From assembly GCF_018882085.1 (NCBI RefSeq), contig NZ_JACVPB010000003.1:124001-188000 (forward strand): a stretch of 64,000 bases of DNA, given 5' to 3'. Made by a program: the position numbers and the translations under genes. Every line of letters starts with the position of its first letter. Position 1 is the first letter of the stretch. Source of the stretch: Polynucleobacter sp. AP-Reno-20A-A9. GTDB taxonomy: Bacteria; Pseudomonadota; Gammaproteobacteria; Burkholderiales; Burkholderiaceae. Of this stretch, positions 7,439 through 15,471 are shown one piece after another. The notes below the pieces were generated by a model that ran no database searches, was not told where the DNA came from, and saw only the letters and a list, made by a program, of their open reading frames with translations.

Positions 7439-9028
7439 ATGACCATTCAAACCAAAAATTATTCCTTTGTTCGCAACAAACTTCTCAATAAAGAAGAGAT
7501 TGCATTTTTAGATGTGCGCGAGGAAGATCCTCACGCACAAGAGCACCCCCTCTTTGCTGCCAACCTCCCCTTTTCTAGAGTAGAGATTGATGCTTATGCA
7601 AAGCTGCCGAAGAAAACCACGCCCATCGTCACTCTAGATGATGGCGAAGGTTTTGCTCAATTAGCCGCGCAACGCTTTATCAATCTTGGCTACACCGATG
7701 TATCTGTTTTCGATGGTGGCGTTCAAGGCTGGAAATCGGCTGGTGGTGAGGTATTTAAAGACGTTAATGTTCCCAGTAAGTCATTTGGTGAATTTGTGGA
7801 GTCCAAGCGTCACACCCCCTCCCTATCGGCACAAGAAGTAAAACAATTAATCGACAACAAGGAAGATGTTGTGGTTGTAGATGTGCGCCGTTTTGATGAA
7901 TACAACACAATGAGTATTCCAACAGGCATCAGCGTTCCAGGGGCAGAGCTAGTGCTGCGTCTCCCAGAATTAGCGCCTAATCCAAAGACAAAGGTCATTG
8001 TGAACTGCGCAGGCAGAACCCGTAGCATTATCGGCACGCAGTCGCTGATTAATGCCGGCATTCCAAATGAAGTGAATGCCTTACGTAACGGTACGATTGG
8101 CTGGACACTTGCCGGCCAAGAGTTAGATAAGGGGCAAAGCAGAAAGTTTCAGGAAGTCAGCGACGACACTAGAAACGAAGCAGCGGTCCGCGCTCGCAGT
8201 GTTGCTGATCGGGCAGGTGTCAAGCGTGCCAGCCTTAGTGATGTACAGACATGGAAGGCGCAATCTGATCGAACTACTTATTTCTTTGATACGCGCACCC
8301 CTGATGAATATGAAGCAGGTCATCTTCCTGGCTTTAGATCAGTGCCAGGCGGGCAGCTCGTACAAGAAACTGAGATGGTTGCCCCAGTTCGTGGTGCTCG
8401 GGTAGTTTTAGTAGACCCTAGTGGTGGCGGAGTACGCGCCAATATGCCCGCATCTTGGTTGGCGCAAATGGCTTGGGATATTTACGTTCTCGATGGAGTC
8501 AATGTCTCCGATCTCACCGAAAAAGGAGTCTGGAAGACCCCCCTGCCCAATCTTCCAACAATAGAGAGTGTTGACGCAGTGACGGCATCCAATTGGCTTA
8601 AGAGCGATAGCAATACGATTGCAATCGATTTCAGCACACATGCCAACTACGTTAAAGGACATATTCCTGGAAGCTGGTATGCCCTACGCTCACAACTGGC
8701 TGAAGCAATGAAAAAAATTCCTCAGGTAGATCGCTATGTCATTACCAGCTCACCAGCTGAATTAAGTCTTTTTGCTGCCCAGGAAGTGCAAGCGTTGACT
8801 GAAGCCGAGGTACTCGTTTTAGAGGGTGGCAATGCCGCCTGGATAAAAGCAGGCTTAGATCAGGAGAAAGGTCCGAGTCATTTAGCATCCCCTCCTTTAG
8901 ATCGCTATAAGCGCCCATATGAAGGCACTAGCGTAGATCCTGCAGCGATGCAGGCCTATCTTGACTGGGAGTTTGGCTTAGTGGAACAACTGGGCAAGGA
9001 CGGAACCCATCACTTCTGGGTTCTTTAG
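7439..9028 (+). CDS. Four-domain rhodanese-like sulfurtransferase with one intact active site
   Basis: A 529-residue cytosolic protein made of four tandem rhodanese modules (about residues 7-105, 125-235, 265-365 and 385-485). Only the second has a catalytic loop with Cys: NCAGRTRS, Cys190, preceded by VVVDVRRFDEY. The corresponding loops are LDDGEGFA in the first, DPSGGGVR in the third and SSPAELS in the fourth, all lacking Cys, so those modules are probably structural or regulatory. Expected activity is transfer of sulfane sulfur from thiosulfate or a persulfide to a thiol or cyanide. It lies 35 nt after the Bug receptor, and a thiol dioxygenase gene is 4.5 kb away at 2409. From memory, Pseudomonas aeruginosa has a thiosulfate sulfurtransferase gene of similar size next to its 3-mercaptopropionate dioxygenase. 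Confidence 0.9.
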   Translation: MTIQTKNYSFVRNKLLNKEEIAFLDVREEDPHAQEHPLFAANLPFSRVEIDAYAKLPKKTTPIVTLDDGEGFAQLAAQRFINLGYTDVSVFDGGVQGWKSAGGEVFKDVNVPSKSFGEFVESKRHTPSLSAQEVKQLIDNKEDVVVVDVRRFDEYNTMSIPTGISVPGAELVLRLPELAPNPKTKVIVNCAGRTRSIIGTQSLINAGIPNEVNALRNGTIGWTLAGQELDKGQSRKFQEVSDDTRNEAAVRARSVADRAGVKRASLSDVQTWKAQSDRTTYFFDTRTPDEYEAGHLPGFRSVPGGQLVQETEMVAPVRGARVVLVDPSGGGVRANMPASWLAQMAWDIYVLDGVNVSDLTEKGVWKTPLPNLPTIESVDAVTASNWLKSDSNTIAIDFSTHANYVKGHIPGSWYALRSQLAEAMKKIPQVDRYVITSSPAELSLFAAQEVQALTEAEVLVLEGGNAAWIKAGLDQEKGPSHLASPPLDRYKRPYEGTSVDPAAMQAYLDWEFGLVEQLGKDGTHHFWVL

Positions 9029-9066
9029 GTCCTTGCTGTTGTTCTGAATGCCTACTGAGTTATCAG

Positions 9067-10116
9067 TTAAGCAATCTTGTTGCGGATGATGCCGATGCCG
9101 GTGATGTTTGTTTCCATGACATCACCCGGCTTCATAAACTCCTGAGGAGTTCTTCCTGCGCCAACCCCAGATGGAGTGCCGGTCGCAATGATATCGCCAG
9201 GTAGCAAGGTTAGGCCACGCGATAGCTCAGCAATAATTGCTGGGATCTTGAAATACATTTGCTTGTAACTAGCGTTTTGTTTTTCAACGCCATTCACACG
9301 GCAAATAATGCGAGTGTCCTCCAAATTGACGCCACCTGCAGTAACAACCCAGGGACCCATCGGGCCGTGACCATCTATACTCTTGCCTTTAAACCATTGA
9401 CCGGACTGGCGTTTTTGCTGAATATCACGCGCTGTAGTGTCGTTGTAGGCAGAATAGCCAAAGACATAGTCCATTGCATTTTCTTCAGAAATATTCTTAC
9501 CCTTTTTACCAATCACCACTGCTAGCTCAGCTTCCCAGTCAATCATGGTGGAAATGCCAGCGTCATAAGGAATGTTGTCGAATGGGCCATTCATGGTTTG
9601 CGTACCTTTAGTAAATAGCACGGGAACCTTTGGATACTCTTTTACAGCAGTATCAGCACGATGCTTGAGACCCTCTTCAAAGTGGTCAAGGTAATTCCAG
9701 CCCACACAATAAATATTGCTTTGTGGCTTGGGAATAGGTGACAACAAAATCACTGTATTTACATTTGCCAAATTACTACTACGACCTTTAAATAATGTCG
9801 CCAACTCTAGCAAGCCTTTGTTGCCAGAACTAGCTAATGAAATCATTGAAGTAGGATCAAATGAGAGCTGCACCTTTTGACGAGCAGCTTCCGCAGGGAT
9901 ATCAACCACCATGCCGTCATTGGTGACCAAACCCAATCTTGAGGTGGCGCCCATTTTTGGCAGATAGTTGGCAATTCTAAGGCCTGCTTTACCAGTCAAC
10001 GGCTCCACCACAATCGGCGGCTGGCCATCAGCAGCAGCAAGTGCATTAGAAATAAACATGCCGCTCATAGCAGCAGATGCACCCAATTTAAGCGCATCTC
10101 TCCGATTTGTATCCAC
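9067..10116 (-). CDS. Fumarylacetoacetate hydrolase family enzyme with an N-terminal Tat-like signal
   Basis: A 349-residue protein whose C-terminal two thirds are an FAH/2-hydroxyhepta-2,4-diene-dioate isomerase domain: NIYCVGWNYLDHFEE, metal-binding IDWEAELAVVIGKKGKN, FGYSAYNDTTARDIQ and IIATGTPSGVG. The enzyme would cleave or isomerise a beta-diketo or 2-keto acid with divalent metal. Unusually, the N terminus NRRDALKLGASAA with a following hydrophobic stretch ending NALAAADG looks like a Tat signal, implying periplasmic location. The start is GTG 10116 with GGAGA just upstream. No catabolic partner genes are adjacent. Confidence 0.85.
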   Translation of the reverse strand: MDTNRRDALKLGASAAMSGMFISNALAAADGQPPIVVEPLTGKAGLRIANYLPKMGATSRLGLVTNDGMVVDIPAEAARQKVQLSFDPTSMISLASSGNKGLLELATLFKGRSSNLANVNTVILLSPIPKPQSNIYCVGWNYLDHFEEGLKHRADTAVKEYPKVPVLFTKGTQTMNGPFDNIPYDAGISTMIDWEAELAVVIGKKGKNISEENAMDYVFGYSAYNDTTARDIQQKRQSGQWFKGKSIDGHGPMGPWVVTAGGVNLEDTRIICRVNGVEKQNASYKQMYFKIPAIIAELSRGLTLLPGDIIATGTPSGVGAGRTPQEFMKPGDVMETNITGIGIIRNKIA

Positions 10117-10256
10117 AGCGTCTCCTTCAATATTTTTTTTAATGTTTTATTAATACTAATACGTTGTTTATTAAACAATCTGCCGTAAATATTAATACCA
10201 AACCCAGTTCTTAGGCGAAATATTGGAAATATCGCTATCCTCTAGTGGTGAGACCC

Positions 10257-10565
10257 TTGAAAATCCCCTCCCTAATTCACCTAGTAATCTACTTTGCGAC
10301 CCTTCTTGGGCTAAGCGCCTGTGGACGAGAGACGTATACCACTTGGAGCTGTAACTCCCCTTCTGAATCCAAGATTCCTATGGTGCTTCGAAAGGCCCAA
10401 ATGGAATTTAAGGGGGCAGTACTGGATTATTGCGGCAGTTTGGGTGCTCAAAGCTACTTTGACGAAAAATGCTCAGGCCAAACCGATCAATCGAAGACTG
10501 TATTTACAACCTCCTCAGGACTGCTTCTGACCAAAGGTCAAGAATATCAGTGCACTGCCTTATAA
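10257..10565 (+). CDS. Small Cys-rich putative lipoprotein, unknown function
   Basis: A protein of about 102 residues with a hydrophobic N-terminal segment ending in the lipobox LGLSAC, so probably a lipid-anchored protein. The mature part has four further Cys (SCNSP, DYCGS, EKCSG, YQCTA), suggesting two disulfides and a periplasmic compact domain. The start is uncertain: GTG 10245, GTG 10248 and TTG 10257 are all in frame; the last leaves a conventional short basic n-region. I recognise no family. The Trp-rich TIGR02450 gene follows 22 nt later. Confidence 0.65.
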   Translation: MKIPSLIHLVIYFATLLGLSACGRETYTTWSCNSPSESKIPMVLRKAQMEFKGAVLDYCGSLGAQSYFDEKCSGQTDQSKTVFTTSSGLLLTKGQEYQCTAL

Positions 10566-10587
10566 AAAGCATAGGAATGCATCAACG

Positions 10588-10809
10588 ATGAATCGACTCA
10601 GCCCCAAGAAATTACTCCTCACCAAATGGACTGCAGTTAAACCGATTGCCAAGCAAAAGCATTTTCTCGTCAGTAAAGTAATCCTACCCGAGCCACCAAA
10701 CGAAAAAATTGAGTTCGTCGAAATTGAGGCGGTCTACTCTAAGCAAACTACGCAAATTGCTTGGCGTGATCTCACCAATAGCGAATTATGGTTGCAGGGC
10801 TGGAAATAA
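10588..10809 (+). CDS. TIGR02450 family Trp-rich protein
   Basis: A 73-residue cytosolic protein with the family pattern SPKKLLLTKWTAVKP, KHFLVSKVI and the C-terminal WRDLTNSELWLQGWK. Length is normal for this conserved family of unknown function. It follows the small lipoprotein gene and is ended by a strong hairpin. Confidence 0.85.
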   Translation: MNRLSPKKLLLTKWTAVKPIAKQKHFLVSKVILPEPPNEKIEFVEIEAVYSKQTTQIAWRDLTNSELWLQGWK

Positions 10810-10810
10810 A

Positions 10811-10838
10811 AAACCGCCCCAATTCTGGGGCGGCCTTC
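10811..10838. terminator. Convergent Rho-independent terminator
   Basis: CCGCCCCA (10814-10821) pairs with TGGGGCGG (10826-10833) around an ATTC loop; A-run on the left, short T-rich tract on the right. It separates the TIGR02450 gene from the leftward phasin-like gene. Confidence 0.85.
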
Positions 10839-10863
10839 TGTTTTGCAATATTAGAGATCGATA

Positions 10864-11388
10864 CTATTCAGATTTCTTCTTGCCTCCGGATTTTTTAACT
10901 AAGTCATCGATATTCTTTTCAGCAGTCTCGGCAACTTGGTTAACAATGCGGCGCCCTTCTTTAAACATCTTCTGCCCGGTTGTAGACATTTCGTTTACAA
11001 CCTTAGAGAGCTTATCTGCGTGACTTGGTAATTTATTTTCAGCATCCTCCAGCCAGCCCACTAAAGAACTGCGAACCTTTTCCAAATGCTTTTCAGTTTC
11101 ATCGGCAGCACTCTCGCCAATATCTTTGAGAACTGACTTCACCTTCTTTTGATAGACTGCAGCACGCTTGGCGGTTTCTTTTGCTGCCTCTTCTTGTAGG
11201 TCTTTTAATTTAGCTAAATCGTTCTTAGCGGCTGACTTGGCGCTATCAAGGGCATTTTTCATGCCCCACTCCATTTCAGCAATATGATGCTCGCCCAACT
11301 GTTTGGCGGCATCCAGTAGCTTATGTGAGTATTCAAACAGCTCCTTAGCTTTTTCTTGTTGCCACTTTTGAAGATCTTTTGCATCCAT
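10864..11388 (-). CDS. Phasin-like coiled-coil protein
   Basis: A 174-residue, strongly charged, Ala/Lys/Glu-rich protein predicted to be almost entirely helical. The N-terminal half (FEYSHKLLDAAKQLGEHH, then NALDSAKSAAKNDLAKLKDLQ) follows the phasin pattern of surface proteins on polyhydroxyalkanoate granules; the C terminus is Lys-rich (KKSGGKKKSE). Single gene with AGGAG upstream. A 3-hydroxybutyrate dehydrogenase gene at 32943 fits PHB use. Other helical DNA- or membrane-associated proteins have similar composition, so the phasin call is moderate. Confidence 0.65.
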   Translation of the reverse strand: MDAKDLQKWQQEKAKELFEYSHKLLDAAKQLGEHHIAEMEWGMKNALDSAKSAAKNDLAKLKDLQEEAAKETAKRAAVYQKKVKSVLKDIGESAADETEKHLEKVRSSLVGWLEDAENKLPSHADKLSKVVNEMSTTGQKMFKEGRRIVNQVAETAEKNIDDLVKKSGGKKKSE

Positions 11389-11492
11389 TTTTACACTCCT
11401 GTAAACAAGGTTTAATAAGGCTTTGATGTTTAACTCTATACCGAAATAGATGAACTGCCAATGCCCCTAAATTCAGGCATTAAAATGAGGGT

Positions 11493-11882
11493 ATGACTGA
11501 GAGACAATCCATTTATGACGCTATCGGCGGAATCGACAAGGTTGATGAATTAGTAGATCGTTTTTACGATTTAATGGCTTTAGAGCCCCATTTTCAGGAT
11601 CTACGGTCCATGCACCCCCAGGATCTTTCAGGATCTAGAGAAAAGTTGAAATTTTTCCTTACCGGCTGGATGGGGGGTCCCGATATTTACTCTCCCAAGT
11701 ATGGTCACCCTATGCTTAGGGCACGACATCTACCATTCAAGATTGGCTTAAAAGAGCGAGATCAATGGCTTGCGTGCATGTATAAAGCAATGGAAGAGTG
11801 CGGGATATCTGGCAATGCTGCGAAGCAACTCGAGGAGTCTTTTCTAAACACTGCAGATTGGATGAGAAACCAAGCCAACTAA
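11493..11882 (+). CDS. Group II truncated haemoglobin (TrHbO)
   Basis: A 129-residue 2-on-2 globin binding haem and O2 or NO. The N terminus YDAIGGIDKVDELVDRFYDLM gives the A-B helix GG motif and the conserved Phe-Tyr at B9-B10. FFLTGWMGGPDIYSPKYGHP is the group II CD-E loop, and the following HLPFKIG contains the proximal His. Length and all family features are normal. It stands alone, converging on the Bug receptor gene at 11891. A role in NO or peroxide handling is a family-based inference. Confidence 0.92.
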   Translation: MTERQSIYDAIGGIDKVDELVDRFYDLMALEPHFQDLRSMHPQDLSGSREKLKFFLTGWMGGPDIYSPKYGHPMLRARHLPFKIGLKERDQWLACMYKAMEECGISGNAAKQLEESFLNTADWMRNQAN

Positions 11883-11890
11883 TCATTCGA

Positions 11891-12880
11891 TTAGTCGAGC
11901 TTTGCTCCCGCTTGTTTAACGGCTTTTGCCCAGCGCGGCATTTCCGCCGTAAGAAACTTAGTAAATTGTTCGGCGTTTAAATAAGCTGGATCAGCACCCT
12001 GATCAATCATTTTTCTCTGAACCTCTGGAGATTCGAGTGTTTCCTTAAATGCTTGGCTCAGTTTATTTACAGCCTCCGGTGGCGTTCCCTTGGGCGCTAA
12101 GACCCCGTAAAACCCGACAACATCTAGATTGGCAACTCCAGTTTCAATTACCGTGGGGACGTTAGGTAAAGCAGGATTACGTTTCGCACTAGTTACAGCT
12201 AATGCCTTTACCTTCCCCTGTTTGGCGTAATTAGCTGCTTGCGGAACAGACTCCGCCATAAATTGCACATGACCTGCAATCAAATCGGTAAAGGCAGGGG
12301 CGCTTCCTTTGAATGGAATATGCACCATAAAAATTCCAGTCTCACTTTTAAGCATCTCTGGAACTAAATGAGAAATTCCGCCATTACCAGCGGAGCCATA
12401 GTTCAGTTTTCCTGGATTTGCTTTTGCATAAGCCACAAACTCCTTCAGGGTGTTAGCCTGAACATCCTTGTTCACAATTAAGGCAAGAGGTTGCTGAGCT
12501 GTTCTAGCAACAGGTTGAAAATCTTTTAAGGTGTCATAGGGTGACTTGGTGTAGATCGCAGGATTAATGACCATCGTTCCCGTATTTGCCAGCAGCACGG
12601 TATAACCATCAGCCGGAGATTGAGCAACAAACTGAGCGCCAACCGCACCCCCAGCCCCAGCCTTGTAATCCACAATGACGGTTTGACCTAAAGAAGATTG
12701 CAGCTTGTCAACCAAAAGACGAATATGAGCATCCAGGGGGCCGCCCGCAGGGAAGCCAATAATGATCTTGATGGGCTTATCAGGATATGCCCCATTAGCT
12801 GGATTAATTACTAAAAATGCGACTGCAATCAGCAAAAATATCCTGATAACTTGTATGGACTTGTACATAAAGGGCTGCAT
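11891..12880 (-). CDS. Bug/TctC-family tripartite tricarboxylate transporter substrate-binding protein
   Basis: Intact periplasmic receptor of 329 residues with a signal peptide ending near NPANGAY. Family motifs: PIKIIIGFPAGGPLDAHIR, KAGAGGAVGAQFVAQSPADGYT, AGNGGISHL and the C terminus KQAGAKLD. ATG 12880 is chosen for a normal signal peptide; ATG 12868 is an alternative and neither has a strong ribosome-binding site. No TctA/TctB membrane genes are adjacent, as is common for the expanded Bug family in Burkholderiales, so ligand and membrane partner are unknown. Confidence 0.9.
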   Translation of the reverse strand: MQPFMYKSIQVIRIFLLIAVAFLVINPANGAYPDKPIKIIIGFPAGGPLDAHIRLLVDKLQSSLGQTVIVDYKAGAGGAVGAQFVAQSPADGYTVLLANTGTMVINPAIYTKSPYDTLKDFQPVARTAQQPLALIVNKDVQANTLKEFVAYAKANPGKLNYGSAGNGGISHLVPEMLKSETGIFMVHIPFKGSAPAFTDLIAGHVQFMAESVPQAANYAKQGKVKALAVTSAKRNPALPNVPTVIETGVANLDVVGFYGVLAPKGTPPEAVNKLSQAFKETLESPEVQRKMIDQGADPAYLNAEQFTKFLTAEMPRWAKAVKQAGAKLD

Positions 12881-12897
12881 TGAATTTACTTGGATAC

Positions 12898-12926
12898 ACT
12901 TTACCTTAAGACCACATTTGTAAAGT
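12898..12926. promoter_or_regulatory. Inverted repeat in the Bug/terC divergent region
   Basis: ACTTTAC (12898-12904) and GTAAAGT (12920-12926) are perfect inverted copies separated by 15 nt within the short 51-nt divergent promoter region. Candidate operator; short enough to be chance. Confidence 0.3.
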
Positions 12927-12931
12927 AGAAA

Positions 12932-13693
12932 ATGATTGAAAGTTCTATGCAACTCCTGAGTGATCCCAATACTTGGATTGCCTTTCTGACTCTCTCTGCC
13001 CTTGAAATTATTCTCGGCATTGACAACATCATTTTTATTAGCGTTATCGCCAACAGACTCCCCTCTGAAATTCGGGAGAAAGTTCGCCGCTTTGGCCTTT
13101 TATTTGCATTGGTCACCCGCATTCTTTTATTGCTTAGCTTGTCGTGGGTAATGGGCCTCACCAACCCCCTCTTCAGCATTTCTGACCACCTGATTAGCGG
13201 TAGAGATTTAATCCTATTGCTCGGTGGATTCTTTCTCATCTGGAAAGCCTCTAAAGAAATTTATATTGAAATAGAAGTGGGTGAGCATGGTGACGAGCAA
13301 AGCGACTCCCCAGGGAAGGACGGCGCCAAGTCAATGTTCTCTTTATTTATTGGCTCTGTTTTACAAATTGGCTTACTAGATATTATTTTCTCTCTGGATA
13401 GCGTGATTACAGCTGTAGGTATGGTTGATCAAATTAGTGTCATGATCGCAGCAGTCCTTGCTTCGGTACTTATCATGCTCATTGCCGCTAAGCCCATCGG
13501 AGATTTTGTTCAGCGCCACCCCTCTATTAAAGTGCTGGCCTTGTCATTCCTGACTGTTGTAGGCGTGGTACTCATCGCAGAAGGAATGGGTGTTCACATT
13601 CCTAAAGGCTATGTCTACGTTGCTATGGCATTTTCTTTATCGGTTGAGCTTTTAAATATCCGCTCACGTGAAAAGAAAAGACAGTCGAAGTAA
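12932..13693 (+). CDS. TerC/YgdQ-family integral membrane protein
   Basis: A 253-residue inner-membrane protein with about seven transmembrane helices. The two acidic metal-binding motifs of the TerC family are present: LEIILGIDNIIFISV near residue 25 and LLDIIFSLDSVITAVG near 150, separated by a charged cytosolic loop (VGEHGDEQSDSPGKDG). Family members are linked to Mn2+ export or to metal loading of exported proteins; that role is inferred. There is no room upstream for a yybP-ykoY riboswitch. A short hairpin follows the stop. Confidence 0.88.
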   Translation: MIESSMQLLSDPNTWIAFLTLSALEIILGIDNIIFISVIANRLPSEIREKVRRFGLLFALVTRILLLLSLSWVMGLTNPLFSISDHLISGRDLILLLGGFFLIWKASKEIYIEIEVGEHGDEQSDSPGKDGAKSMFSLFIGSVLQIGLLDIIFSLDSVITAVGMVDQISVMIAAVLASVLIMLIAAKPIGDFVQRHPSIKVLALSFLTVVGVVLIAEGMGVHIPKGYVYVAMAFSLSVELLNIRSREKKRQSK

Positions 13694-13711
13694 GCCCTGA
13701 TTTGCGGGCTT
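13692..13711. terminator. Short convergent hairpin terminator
   Basis: AAGCCC (13692-13697) pairs with GGGCTT (13706-13711) around an eight-base loop between the terC-like gene and the leftward flavoprotein gene, whose stop codon it touches. The T-run is weak. Confidence 0.55.
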
Positions 13712-14928
13712 TATAGGGATTGTGCGCAAGCAAAACCGCTTGCCCAAGCCCACTGAAAATTGTGTCCCCCCAAATGACCAGTGACATCCACGCACTCACC
13801 AATAAAGAATAATCCTGGATGCTTGCGCGACATCATCGTTTGCCCGTCGAGCTCTTTGGTATCCACCCCACCCAACATTACCTCTGCTTTTTTCCAGCCC
13901 AGGGTACCTGCTGGCTTTACAGACCAGTTCGTTAGTAGCTCCTTAAGAGCTTGGCGATCTTTTTTGGAGACCTCAGCCCATTTACGGCCCATTAAATTAC
14001 GCTGCTCTGCAAATGCTTTAGCTAATCGCTGAGGAAGTACAGAAGCCAAAATCGTTTCAGTTAGCTTTAAGCGATTCTCATCATTGTTAAAGAGCTCATC
14101 GCAATTAAATCCTCCAGGACGCTCAATTGCCCCAAGCCAATCAATATGAATGGGTTCGCCCTCTTCCCAATAACTGCTTGCCTGAAGAACCGCAGGACCT
14201 GATAGGCCTTTGTGCGTCAGAAGCAAATCCTCATTAAATCTACAGGCGCCGTATCGATGGCCCTTAGAGCCAGAGGCAATTCTGACTGGGACAGCTAGAC
14301 CGGCTAATTCACTGAGATCGCCGAAATTATCCGCAGTAAATGAGAGCGGTACTAATGCGGGCCTAGGATCAATCACATTCATGGAAAATTGCTTGGCAAT
14401 ATCCAATGAATAGGGCGTTGCTCCAATGGCAGGCACCGGCAACCCTCCAGTTGCCATGACTACTGACTTGGATTTTTCAGTGCCAGCGTTCGTTTGAATT
14501 AACCAGCGATCGCCTTCTTGCTCAATTGATTGCACAGATACCGGATGACGAATAGTCACATTTCCTTTGGCACATTCTGCAAACAACATATCAATGATTT
14601 GTTTAGCAGACTCATCGCAAAATAATTGGCCTTGGTGTTTCTCATGGTAATTAATGCCATGGGATGTGACCAGTTTGATAAATTCGGATGAGGGATATCT
14701 AGCAAGCGCACTTTTAACAAAATGCTGGTTGAGAGATAAGAAGTTAGCCGGGCTGCTGTGTAAATTAGTAAAGTTGCAACGACCACCACCACTAATGCGA
14801 ATCTTCTCACCCAGAACCTCTGCGTGATCCAGCACAAGCACTTTTTTTCCTAACTGTCCTGCAACTCCTGCACAAAATAAGCCGGCTGCTCCGCCACCGA
14901 TAATGATGGCATCCCAAGTTTTACTCAT
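13711..14928 (-). CDS. HI0933-family FAD-dependent oxidoreductase
   Basis: A 405-residue flavoprotein of the HI0933/YhiN/BaiN group. The N terminus AIIIGGGAAGLFCAGVAGQ is the FAD-binding dinucleotide fold, ISGGGRCNFTNLH is the group-specific second motif, VVMATGGLPVPAIGATPYS is a third FAD-contact segment and GECVDVTGHLGGHNFQWA is the C-terminal signature. Substrate is unknown for most members. The membrane protein gene at 14932 is 3 nt upstream, so the two are probably co-transcribed. Confidence 0.9.
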   Translation of the reverse strand: MSKTWDAIIIGGGAAGLFCAGVAGQLGKKVLVLDHAEVLGEKIRISGGGRCNFTNLHSSPANFLSLNQHFVKSALARYPSSEFIKLVTSHGINYHEKHQGQLFCDESAKQIIDMLFAECAKGNVTIRHPVSVQSIEQEGDRWLIQTNAGTEKSKSVVMATGGLPVPAIGATPYSLDIAKQFSMNVIDPRPALVPLSFTADNFGDLSELAGLAVPVRIASGSKGHRYGACRFNEDLLLTHKGLSGPAVLQASSYWEEGEPIHIDWLGAIERPGGFNCDELFNNDENRLKLTETILASVLPQRLAKAFAEQRNLMGRKWAEVSKKDRQALKELLTNWSVKPAGTLGWKKAEVMLGGVDTKELDGQTMMSRKHPGLFFIGECVDVTGHLGGHNFQWAWASGFACAQSL

Positions 14929-14931
14929 AGA

Positions 14932-15444
14932 TTACTCAAAACGATCAATGATGTCAGATGAGATATTGAGTTTTCTCATGTGAAGCTTGGTATAGGCTTG
15001 GCGAAAGTTCTTAGTCATTGAGATCATGACTGATGCAGTCCATGCAAAGGCAAACATTCCAGAAAAAGCGATGATAACTGCCAGCATCTTCCAGCCATCG
15101 GGCAGAATATCCTCCATGAACCCCATTGCTGTATATGTACTACCGCTAAATAGAATGCATTGCCCCAGTGCAGGTAGCAACTTGAATACATACAAAGCAA
15201 TGCCCCAAATCAGTATTTCAGCGATATGAGTTAAGAATAAGCAGAAGACGCTCACGTAAAAACAGAAAGCTACTGCAGAGTATTTTTTCTCAGTCAAATA
15301 TAGAAAAGTTTTGACTTCATAGCGCTTAGCAACCTGTAGCAGCACTACTCCATGAAAAACCATAACCAATGAGAGCATGACCCCACCCAAGAGATAGCCC
15401 GGAAGATCTAGAGATGTAGCGATGCTAGTTTGCGAAGGATTCAT
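14932..15444 (-). CDS. Membrane protein of the two-helix ion-channel family with a degenerate selectivity filter
   Basis: A 170-residue protein with four predicted transmembrane helices and a short cytosolic tail. Between the last two helices is a pore-loop-like segment, LFSGSTYTAMGFMEDILPDGW, followed by AFSGMFAFAWTASVM. Bacterial Ion_trans_2 proteins of this kind have TYTTLGYGD and then WRLL...G...FGWS, so the layout matches, but the K+ filter TxGYGD is replaced by TAMGFMED. Whether it conducts K+ is doubtful. No clear ribosome-binding site precedes the ATG. It sits directly upstream of the HI0933-family gene. Confidence 0.7.
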   Translation of the reverse strand: MNPSQTSIATSLDLPGYLLGGVMLSLVMVFHGVVLLQVAKRYEVKTFLYLTEKKYSAVAFCFYVSVFCLFLTHIAEILIWGIALYVFKLLPALGQCILFSGSTYTAMGFMEDILPDGWKMLAVIIAFSGMFAFAWTASVMISMTKNFRQAYTKLHMRKLNISSDIIDRFE

Positions 15445-15471
15445 AAGGGGGATTTTACAGGGGAGCGTGTA

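Noticed and set aside
12881-12931. yybP-ykoY manganese riboswitch before the TerC-like gene
   Set aside because: Only 51 nt of space, shared with a divergent gene, and no riboswitch-like pairing.
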